Assembly (NCBI GenBank): GCA_026770585.1
Contig: MU647405.1
Coordinates: 95,723-106,202, forward strand
DNA length: 10,480 nt
From: Baffinella frigidus
Lineage: Eukaryota; Cryptophyceae; Cryptomonadales; Baffinellaceae
Reading direction: 5' to 3'
Shown one piece after another: positions 7,201 through 10,480 of the stretch (its first letter is position 1; the number at the start of each line of letters is the position of its first letter). Under the pieces are notes generated by a model that saw only the letters and a program-made list of their open reading frames with translations, made no database searches and was not told where the DNA came from. The position numbers were made by a program, and so were the translations under genes.

Positions 7201-10200
7201 CCTTTTTGCGGATACTCCTTTTTCAAAAAAGCTCTTTTCGCGGATACGACTTTTTGAAAAGAGGTCGTTTCGCGTCTGCTGGCGAATCTCAAACAACTGA
7301 AATAGAAGCTAAAAGAAAAACATGCTAAAAGTCGACGGTACTGGTAACATGGCAGGAAACCCCAAACCCCAAACCCCAAACCCCAAACCCCAAACTCGCA
7401 ACCAAGCAATGCCACTCGCCGCACATCGTACCTACACCATAAACCATAAACCATGGACCATAAACCATAAACCACAGACCATAAACCATAAACCATAAAC
7501 CATGGACCATAAACCATAAACCATAAACCATAAACCATAAACCATAACCCCGAACCCCACACCCCACACCCTCACCCAGGCAATGCCCCTCGCCGCACAT
7601 CGTCCGATACCGGGGAACATACACCAAAGACCGTTTCGCGTCTGTTGGCGACACGAAGACGATTTACGGAGGGGGGGTCTAAAGTTGAACAGGCGAAAAA
7701 TGCATGGCAGGAAACCCTAAACCCCACACCCGACTCCAGGCAATGCCACTCGCCGCACATTGTTCGATACCGGGGAACATACACCAAGGACCACGACCTG
7801 TGCGCCCCAACCCCCACACCCTAAACTCTGAACCCGAAACCCTAGGGCTTGGTGTATGTTCCAATACCGGGGAACATACACCTAAGACCACGATCTGTGC
7901 GCCCCAACCCCAAACCACGCACCACAAACCACAAACCACGCACCACAAACCACGCACCACAGACCACAAACCACACACACGTGAACCCTAAACCCTAAAC
8001 ACCAAGGACCACGAACTGTACGCCCCAAACCCGAAACCCTAAACCCGAAACCCGAAACCCTAGGGCTTGGTGTATGTTCCGATACCGGGGAACATACACC
8101 AAGGACCCCGACCTGTACGCCCCAGACCCTAAACCCTTAACCCAAAACTCAAACTTGAAACCTGAAACCCTAAACCCTAAACCCGGAACCTCAAACCCTA
8201 AACCCGGAACCCCAAACCCACCCCCAAACCTGAAACCTGAAACCCTAAACCTGAAACCTGAAACCTGAAACCCTAAACCTGAAACCTGAAACCCTAAACC
8301 CTAAACCTACACCCTCAACTCCAAACCCCGACCTTCAACCGTAAAACCTAAATCTAAACCCTAAACCCTAAACCCTCGCCCCCAATCCATAAACCTGAAA
8401 CCTGAAACCCTGAATCCAACCCCTAGGTGGATCTCTATGGAGTATTGCAACGCAGGGTCGATTTCGGACCTGATGGAGGCGACGGGCATCACCCTGGGAG
8501 AGGATGAGCTCGCTGATGTGTGCGGCGCCGCACTCAAGGTCAGCAGTCGTGTCCCCGGTTTTGTACCAGGAACGGAATGAACAATACATGTATAGCGTAT
8601 ATAACTACTTGTAGGGGGTATATGACCACATGTATAGGCTATAAAACTACATGTATGGATTATGTAAGTACGCGCATAGCCTGCGATCTGATGGAGGCGA
8701 CGGGGATCACTCTTGGAGAGAACGAGCTCGCGGATGTGTGCGGCGCCGCACTCAAGGTTCGTGAATATCACATGTATAGCGTATATATCTACTTGTAGAG
8801 CGTATGTAACTAATGTAGAGAGTATAAAACGGGAGAATATGTATAGCGTATATAACTACTTGTAGATCGTATAGAAGTAATATAGAGAGTATAAAATGAC
8901 ATGTGTAGGTTGTAAAATTACATTTATACCAGAGCGGGCACCGCATTCAAGGTCAGCAGTCGTGCCCCTGATTTTGTACCGGGAACGGGGTGAATAATCC
9001 ATGTATAGCGTATATAACTACTTGTAGGGGGTATATAACTACATGTATAGGCTATAAAACTACATGTATGGACTGTATAAGTATGTGCATAGCCTGCAGC
9101 ACGAGAGGGCCTGTGGAGGCGACAGGGATCACGCTGGTTTAGGGTTTGGGGTTTAGGGTTCAGGGTTTAGAGAGGATGAGCTCGCTGATGTGTGCGGCGC
9201 AGCACTCAAGGTTGACGGGTCAGGGTTTAGGGTCCAAGGGTTAGGGTTGACGGGTTAGGGGTTAGGGTTGAAGGGTTGACGGGTCATGGTTTAGGGTTGA
9301 AGGGTTAGGGTTTAGGGTTTAGCAGTCTCGGACTGCTTATCTCAGGGAAAGGTGTTGCCTCCCTCGAGGTGTAAGGTTGGGAGTTTCGGGTTCAGCCGTC
9401 TCGCATCGCTCACCAAACGGGAAAGTATAAGGGCGGGGGGGGGTCCGCTGTCGAGGGAAGAGGGAACAACTTAAAAAGGTTGCAAGGACTTTCACCTGAA
9501 AGCCAGGTCTGGACTCCGGACCTGCCTGTCTCATATGTGGCGAGTTCGCTCGAGACAGGCTCTCACTCTCTCTCTCTCTCTCGCTCTCTCTCTCACTCTC
9601 TCTCTCTCTCCCGCCCCCTCCCCCTCCCCTCCGCCAGGGTTGAGCAGTCTCGGACTGCTCATCTCGGAACATACAAGCCCTACGACGGAATGAGGTAATT
9701 CGACCTGGTGGCTCAACAACAAGGTTTCCCTTGGTGGCACCTGTGTGGCGTACCACACAGCTACCAAGGGATTTTCGGGCGATGAGAGCCCGAGTTTCCG
9801 GAACCTTATCCGTAGGAACCCCCCTATGCCCCTACGGGTTTCCTACCGTAGGGCCGTAGGTCTTATCGCTTAAGGGTTATTCAGAAATCTCTTCGAAGTC
9901 CGCTGTGTGGGCATGAGTTGCTTGACTGTCGATTCGTTTCTCGAAATGTCGGCAGAGTCTGGATTACCTCCACGCTCTGAGAAAGATCAATTCTGCATCA
10001 GTTACTTTACAGCCAATTCATTTTCTCAACATGAGTTGTGCTTCACAGTCGAGTCATTTCTGACTCTAATGTCTCGCAGGGTCTGGACTACCTGCACGCG
10101 CTGAGAAAGAACCGGAGTTGTTGAATCCATAAGCGAATAATTTATGCAACTGTGTGCATCAGTTGATTTACAGTCGATTCGTTTCTCGAAATATCTGCAG

Positions 10201-10480
10201 GGTCTGGATTACCTGCACGCTCCGAGAAAGATCCATTGTGCATCAGTTACTTTACCATCAATACATTTCTTGAAAATGAGTTTCTTCACTGTCGATGCAT
10301 TGCTGACTCTAGTTTCTCGCAGGGTCTAGATTACCTGCACGCGCTGAGAAATATCCATAACGATCCAGATCCCATACAAATGCACTCGGAGTCCCGAGTG
10401 CATTTGTGGGAGATTTGCTTAAGATTTGTCCTTAAGTTGCCTCCCAGGGTGGACCCTAACCCCCCCCCCCCCCCCCCCCC
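4107..10480 (+). CDS. STE20-family (MST/Hippo-like) Ser/Thr protein kinase gene, 5' part, runs off the window
   Basis: Five exons join in frame into 137 codons forming the N-lobe and helix E of a protein kinase that phosphorylates Ser/Thr on target proteins using ATP. Visible landmarks, by residue: glycine loop GEGSFG (39-44) followed by SVYRA; VAVK with the ATP-binding lysine (61); alphaC glutamate (75) in KREIRIL, 14 residues after the lysine as in MST kinases; SPHIVRYRGTY (84-94); hinge LWISMEYCNAGS (100-111); helix D/E region to AALK (137). The words EKVGEGSFGSVY, QCxSPHIV, MEYCxAGSxSD and LKGLxYLHxxRKIH point to the GCK-II group (MST1/2, Hippo; plant SIK1 relatives). The N-terminal extension is only about 36 residues and acidic. 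The catalytic loop HRD, DFG and the C-lobe are not in the window. The exons are 60-112 bases and the introns about 630-1280 bases, packed with broken exon copies and repeats. Confidence 0.85.
4600..4720. repeat. Foldback element (MITE-like) in intron 1
   Basis: A perfect 22-bp inner stem joins 4629-4650 (starting ggggaaacctagctgg) and 4668-4689. It continues through ctacga/tcgtag, and an outer arm agacggatacgccac (4600-4614) pairs with 4706-4720 with one mismatch. The nested arms cover the whole 121 bases. There is no coding content; it resembles a non-autonomous foldback transposon. I could not see a clear target-site duplication. Confidence 0.85.
4785..4840 (+). repeat. Dispersed ccgtagg-family repeat, copy 3
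   Basis: The order of words cgtaggaacccccctatg, then tccctacgg, then cctaccgtagg and a tail ending cttat is shared with 9811-9867 almost base for base, and in part with 579-626 and 58-83. It lies in kinase intron 1 in the same orientation as the other copies. Confidence 0.75.
5137..5380 (-). repeat. Telomere-like repeat, C-rich strand, in intron 1
   Basis: Units of CCCTAAA with variants CCCGAAA and CCCACAC run up to the exon 2 acceptor. The tract is broken by the exon 2 fragment at 5266-5292. Orientation is opposite to the 1075-2610 tract. Confidence 0.85.
5266..5292 (+). pseudogene. 5' fragment of kinase exon 2 (upstream copy)
   Basis: The sequence gaaaaggtggggcaagggtc followed by aatcggg matches the first 27 bases of exon 2 (residues EKVGEGSFG) with a few changes. 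It then breaks into CCCTAAA repeats. The acceptor is weakened: aag replaces the cag/G junction. It keeps only the acceptor-proximal part of the exon and cannot act as an exon. Confidence 0.75.
5387..5449 (+). CDS. Kinase exon 2 (glycine-rich loop)
   Basis: The acceptor taacag ends at 5386 and the exon is 63 bases, 21 codons, phase 0 on both sides, ending at donor gtctca. It encodes residues 36-56, EKVGEGSFGSVYRA followed by IELRTGL. It carries the complete GxGxxG nucleotide-binding loop (G39, G41, G44) and the valine two residues later. It is the only copy of this block that is complete and has both splice sites. One copy lies upstream and two lie downstream, all truncated. Confidence 0.88.
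5598..5742. repeat. Foldback element (MITE-like) abutting an exon 2 copy
   Basis: The outer arm ccaccaaccctcaca (5602-5616) pairs perfectly with 5725-5739. Inside, gggcaaatcg pairs with cgatttgccc. The centre is a strong hairpin, ccccttgaaggccgtcgg-aat-ccgacggcctccaagggg. The whole 145-base element folds on itself. Its right edge lies against a 5'-truncated copy of exon 2. The palindrome core ccgtcggaatccgacgg also occurs at 498-514. Confidence 0.85.
5744..5774 (+). pseudogene. 3' fragment of kinase exon 2 (downstream copy 1)
   Basis: The sequence atatcgggcaatcgagctgc onward matches the last half of exon 2 (YRAIELRTGL). The donor is mutated from gt to at (5775-5776). The left end is cut at the foldback element. 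The flanking intron sequence (tctcgtcccgaac) is copied along with it. Confidence 0.85.
5955..5991 (+). pseudogene. 3' fragment of kinase exon 2 (downstream copy 2)
   Basis: The sequence gtcggtctatcgggcaatcg onward matches exon 2 from SVYRA to the donor, with one A-to-C change. The donor gtctcg is intact and the following tcccgaacaaca is also shared with the true exon. The glycine loop and acceptor are missing, so it could only act as a decoy donor. Confidence 0.85.
6480..6550 (-). repeat. Telomere-like repeat, C-rich strand, in intron 2
   Basis: A short run of CCCTAAA units with CCCTACA variants ends at the acceptor of the exon 3 fragment (6558-6560). It is among the purest tracts in the window. 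Confidence 0.85.
6561..6604 (+). pseudogene. 5' fragment of kinase exon 3 (upstream copy)
   Basis: A cag acceptor is followed by gatatggcggtgaagattct and on to gtgaccat, matching the first 44 bases of exon 3 with three changes (V58 becomes M, S67 becomes P). It then diverges abruptly. The frame would be usable, but there is no donor at the break. This is a decoy acceptor, not an exon. Confidence 0.85.
6726..6796 (+). CDS. Kinase exon 3 (VAVK lysine and helix C)
   Basis: The acceptor gggcag ends at 6725. The exon is 71 bases, opening in phase 0 and ending in phase 2 at donor gtgcga. It encodes residues 57-80: DVAVKILPIDSDV, then TMLKREIRILR with the last Arg split across the junction. K61 is the ATP-orienting lysine, and E75 the partner glutamate of helix C. 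The SDxxxxxKREI spacing is that of MST/Hippo kinases. It is the only complete copy; a 5' fragment lies before it and a 3' fragment after it. Confidence 0.88.
7010..7085. repeat. Perfect 23-bp inverted repeat with internal duplication
   Basis: The arm at 7010-7032 (gaacaggcgaaaattgctaa plus 3) is the exact reverse complement of 7063-7085. Between them the left arm's sequence gcgaaaattgctaaaag is repeated once directly, so the spacer is a partial copy of the arm. A smaller perfect hairpin, atgccaaat-cgga-atttggcat, lies at 6926-6947. A further piece, gttgaacaggcgaaaaatgc, recurs near 7684. Confidence 0.85.
7137..7187 (+). pseudogene. 3' fragment of kinase exon 3 (downstream copy)
   Basis: The sequence gccgattcggacgtcactgt, then gctcaagcgcgaga, matches the last two thirds of exon 3 up to an intact donor gtgcga at 7188. 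A 2-base change near the end creates a frameshift and an in-frame TAG-like break (gaggatttagaa). It lacks the acceptor and the VAVK lysine. Confidence 0.85.
7406..7430 (+). pseudogene. 5' fragment of kinase exon 4 (upstream copy 1)
   Basis: The sequence gcaatgccactcgccgcaca and tcgta matches the first 25 bases of exon 4 (QCHSPHIV). It then diverges into the ATAAACC tandem. One G is missing at the acceptor, as in the exon 2 upstream fragment. Confidence 0.8.
7435..7546 (-). repeat. ATAAACC minisatellite (GGTTTAT on the other strand)
   Basis: About fifteen 7-base units of ATAAACC alternate with variants ATGGACC and ACAGACC. It has the same 7-base period as the telomere-like repeat but is a distinct, homogenised variant. 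The related word accacaaaccacgc is repeated at 7905-7978. Confidence 0.85.
7580..7632 (+). pseudogene. 5' fragment of kinase exon 4 (upstream copy 2)
   Basis: It has an intact cag acceptor and the first 53 of 60 bases of exon 4, with H83 changed to P. It breaks off seven bases before the donor and continues into cgtttcgcgtctg, a sequence from earlier in the intron. The frame is open but no donor is present. Confidence 0.88.
7740..7799 (+). CDS. Kinase exon 4 (beta4/beta5 region)
   Basis: The acceptor ctccag ends at 7739. The exon is 60 bases, opens by completing R80, and ends in phase 2 at donor gtgcgc (7800). It encodes residues 81-100: QCHSPHIVRYRGTYTKDHD plus a split Leu. This is the segment before the hinge, and the family word is QCxSPxxVxYxGSY. 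It is the only one of six copies with both splice sites and full length. Two upstream copies keep the 5' part; three downstream copies keep the 3' part. Confidence 0.88.
7863..7896 (+). pseudogene. 3' fragment of kinase exon 4 with in-frame stop (downstream copy 1)
   Basis: It matches exon 4 from YRGTY to the donor gtgcgc. A single change turns the lysine codon into TAA (acc-taa-gac), so it is not coding. Its left side is an inverted copy of part of the same exon (7848-7862), giving a palindrome. Confidence 0.85.
7999..8017 (+). pseudogene. 3' fragment of kinase exon 4 (downstream copy 2)
   Basis: The last 19 bases of exon 4 (TKDHDL region, one change) occur with donor gtacgc. They follow CCCTAAA repeat directly. 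Confidence 0.7.
8080..8114 (+). pseudogene. 3' fragment of kinase exon 4 (downstream copy 3)
   Basis: It matches exon 4 from residue R89 to the donor (gtacgc), with H98 changed to P. The left flank is again an inverted copy of the exon (8066-8080), as in copy 1, so these two copies share an ancestor. Confidence 0.85.
8130..8410 (-). repeat. Telomere-like repeat, C-rich strand, in intron 4
   Basis: CCCTAAA units are interspersed with CCTGAAA and CCCGGAA variants, some in a higher-order pattern (cctgaaacctgaaaccctaaa). The tract ends about 16 bases before the exon 5 acceptor, so it forms most of the acceptor-side tract. Confidence 0.85.
8427..8538 (+). CDS. Kinase exon 5 (hinge, helices D and E)
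   Basis: The acceptor cctag ends at 8426. The exon is 112 bases, opens by completing L100 and ends in phase 0 at donor gtcagc. It encodes residues 101-137: WISMEYCNAGSISDLMEAT, then GITLGEDELADVCGAALK. MEYCNAGS is the hinge and the start of helix D; the AALK end leads into the GLDYLH block. This composition is diagnostic of the STE20/GCK group. It is the only complete copy; three 3' fragments follow it. Confidence 0.9.
8685..8756 (+). pseudogene. 3' fragment of kinase exon 5 (downstream copy 1, open frame)
   Basis: It gives 24 in-frame codons, DLMEATGITLGENELADVCG and AALK, differing from exon 5 at one residue (D to N), with a donor gttcgt. The hinge WISMEYC and an adjacent acceptor are missing, although a tag lies a few bases upstream. 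Because the frame is kept, low-level use as an alternative exon cannot be excluded; it would duplicate helix D/E. Confidence 0.8.
8934..8951 (+). pseudogene. 3' fragment of kinase exon 5 (downstream copy 2)
   Basis: The last 18 bases of exon 5 (gcgggcaccgcattcaag, two or three changes) are followed by the intact donor stretch gtcagcagtcgtg of the true intron. Confidence 0.75.
9111..9210 (+). pseudogene. 3' fragment of kinase exon 5 split by telomere-like repeat (downstream copy 3)
   Basis: Left part 9111-9137 and right part 9170-9210 together match exon 5 from DLMEAT to AALK and the donor. A 1-base deletion (ctgtgg for ctgatgg) shifts the frame. Between them, 9138-9169 is 32 bases of TTTAGGG-type repeat, inserted without loss of flanking exon bases. 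Confidence 0.9.
9215..9325 (+). repeat. Degenerate telomere-like repeat, G-rich strand
   Basis: Units of GGGTTAGGG and GGGTTGA with TTTAGGG form a short tract. Orientation has returned to that of 1075-2610, opposite to the tracts in introns 1 to 4. Confidence 0.8.
9318..9670. repeat. Segment bracketed by palindromic direct repeats
   Basis: The palindrome agcagtctcggactgct occurs at about 9321 and again at about 9641, each followed by tatctc or catctc. The 300 bases between them hold the inverted partner of 661-785 (9447-9560) and a CT microsatellite (about 9561-9610). I see no gene in it; it could be a small non-autonomous mobile element. Confidence 0.5.
9561..9612 (+). repeat. CT microsatellite
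   Basis: About 50 bases of (CT)n carry two interruptions (cg and ca). Minus-strand and plus-strand frames here read as Arg/Glu or Ser/Leu tandem and are artefacts of the repeat. Confidence 0.95.
9727..9771. repeat. Hairpin
   Basis: The left arm tcccttggtggcacctgtgtgg pairs with ccacacagctaccaaggga around a cgta loop, with a bulge of about 3 bases. A smaller hairpin, cgggc-gatgaga-gcccg, follows directly. Confidence 0.75.
9811..9867 (+). repeat. Dispersed ccgtagg-family repeat, copy 4
   Basis: This is nearly identical to 4785-4840: cgtaggaacccccctatg, cccctacgg, cctaccgtagg, and a tail gtcttat. It lies in kinase intron 5, just before the ladder of exon 6 fragments. Confidence 0.75.
9956..9990 (+). 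pseudogene. 5' fragment of kinase exon 6, copy 1
   Basis: Reads SLDYLHALRKIN after a cag acceptor, with G to S at the first residue and N where the HRD histidine is expected. It then runs into ttctgcatcag. Confidence 0.8.
10080..10110 (+). pseudogene. 5' fragment of kinase exon 6, copy 2
   Basis: Reads GLDYLHALRK after the acceptor cgcag, then diverges (NRSC) and reaches a TGA stop in frame. It has no HRD motif. Confidence 0.8.
10201..10236 (+). pseudogene. 5' fragment of kinase exon 6, copy 3
   Basis: Reads GLDYLHAPRKIH after the acceptor ctgcag. L to P replaces a helix E residue. After KIH the sequence is tgtgcatcag instead of the expected R-D, so the catalytic loop is missing. Confidence 0.8.
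10323..10358 (+). pseudogene. 5' fragment of kinase exon 6, copy 4
   Basis: Reads GLDYLHALRNIH, then N-D-P-D, after acceptor cgcag. The R of HRD is replaced and the frame continues into a hairpin without I-K. It most resembles a fourth decoy, not the functional exon, which I expect to the right of the window. Confidence 0.7.
10377..10406. repeat. Perfect 13-bp hairpin
   Basis: The arm caaatgcactcgg (10377-10389) and its exact complement (10394-10406) surround the loop agtc. A short outer pair ccca/tggg extends it. It starts where exon 6 copy 4 loses similarity. Confidence 0.85.
10460..10480 (+). repeat. C homopolymer at the window edge
   Basis: There are 21 consecutive C after ggaccctaa. 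It may be a real C tract or a contig-edge sequencing artefact; it cannot be resolved here. Confidence 0.9.

Larger units (their letters stand above)
6797..7739 (+). other. Kinase intron 3
   Basis: This 943-base intron begins gtgcga and ends tccag. It holds two hairpins (6926-6947 and 7010-7085), the 3' fragment of exon 3, two 5' fragments of exon 4, a C-rich tract at about 7350-7395 and the ATAAACC minisatellite. A word gtttcgcgtctg-t/c-tggcga occurs at about 7265 and again directly after the second exon 4 fragment (about 7635), marking a duplicated intron piece. Confidence 0.7.
7800..8426 (+). other. Kinase intron 4
   Basis: This 627-base intron begins gtgcgc and ends cctag. It contains three 3' fragments of exon 4, each with its donor and the following cgcccc. 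The fragments are separated by CCCTAAA/CCCGAAA repeat (7985-8000, 8030-8063) and an accacaaacc tandem (7905-7978). After 8130 it is C-strand telomere-like repeat mixed with a CCTGAAA variant up to about 8410. Confidence 0.75.
8580..9105 (+). repeat. AT-rich minisatellite and duplicated intron 5 unit
   Basis: The words acatgtatagcgtatataac, tacttgtag, ataaaactacatgtatgg recur throughout. The whole stretch 8539-8684, from the exon 5 donor to catagcctgc, recurs at 8952-9096. A shorter, more diverged version fills 8757-8930. Each unit starts immediately after a piece of exon 5, so exon end and intron start were copied together. Confidence 0.85.
9911..10358 (+). repeat. About 122-bp tandem ladder, each unit an intron tail plus the 5' end of exon 6
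   Basis: Four exon-like starts lie at 9956, 10080, 10201 and 10323, spaced 124, 121 and 122 bases. Each is preceded by a similar pyrimidine-containing tail (tcgattcgtttctcgaaat or agtcatttctgactctaatg) and cag. Each carries GLDYLHA (SLDYLHA in the first) followed by RK or RN, and degrades soon after. The blocks between fragments share words such as gcatcagtt and actttac. These are four intact acceptors in a row. Confidence 0.88.

Noticed and set aside
7104-7978. Minus-strand frames rich in VYGLWFMVYG and CVVCGLW
   Set aside because: They read through the ATAAACC and accacaaacc tandems and the exon 4 fragments on the opposite strand; they are repeat artefacts.
7406-8114. CRISPR-like array of repeated short blocks
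   Set aside because: Repeats are truncated exon copies of different length with unequal spacing, in a eukaryotic intron context.
9321-9657. LTR retrotransposon or insertion sequence bounded by agcagtctcggactgct
   Set aside because: The terminal repeats are only about 17 bases, and there is no reverse transcriptase, integrase or transposase between them. I kept it only as a possible non-autonomous element.
9337-9767. Minus-strand frames with Arg/Glu/Ser tandem
   Set aside because: The charged tandem comes from the CT microsatellite at 9561-9612.
10144-10329. Plus-strand 61-codon open frame including GLDYLHAPRKIH
   Set aside because: It crosses an intron tail and an acceptor into exon 6 copy 3. 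The kinase words begin only after the acceptor, so the frame is not a separate gene.

Overview
This window looks like nuclear DNA of an intron-rich eukaryote. There is no bacterial-style gene packing, protein similarity is broken into very short exons joined by GT-AG introns, and large tracts are degenerate TTTAGGG-type (plant/algal-type telomere) repeats in both orientations. The repeat type plus an MST/Hippo-like kinase suggests a protist alga. A large, repeat-rich prasinophyte green alga such as Cymbomonas is my best guess (inference, low confidence); chromerids or dinoflagellates are alternatives, although the ordinary GT donors fit dinoflagellates less well.

Layout. Bases 1-1070 hold no gene. 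They contain hairpins and a duplicated repeat module. Bases 1075-2610 are about 1.5 kb of degenerate telomere-like repeat, G-rich strand on +. Bases 2610-3490 hold foldback hairpins and no recognisable gene. A divergent gene pair follows: a minus-strand first exon of an unknown acidic, disordered protein (3815 down to 3507), about 290 bp of CpG-rich shared promoter, then a plus-strand gene starting at ATG 4107.

The plus-strand gene is the main content: the 5' part of a STE20-family (GCK-II, MST/Hippo-like) Ser/Thr kinase. Five exons (4107-4211, 5387-5449, 6726-6796, 7740-7799, 8427-8538; intron phases 0, 0, 2, 2, 0) join without a break into 137 codons. They run from a short acidic N-terminus through the glycine-rich loop, the VAVK lysine, the alphaC glutamate and the hinge to the end of helix E. 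The next block, GLDYLHALRKIH, appears four times at the right end, but each copy breaks down before the catalytic HRD. The true sixth exon therefore probably lies just outside the window.

The striking feature is that exons 2 to 6 are surrounded by broken copies of themselves with a fixed polarity. Copies upstream of an exon keep its 5' (acceptor) half; copies downstream keep its 3' (donor) half with the following donor. This is what repeated tandem duplications across exon/intron borders would leave, so the introns seem to have grown by duplicating splice sites. One exon fragment also carries a clean 32-bp insertion of telomere-like repeat, and two carry palindromes made from exon sequence. 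The introns additionally hold foldback (MITE-like) hairpins, telomere-like tracts and AT-rich minisatellites. The result is 411 coding bases spread over about 4.4 kb.
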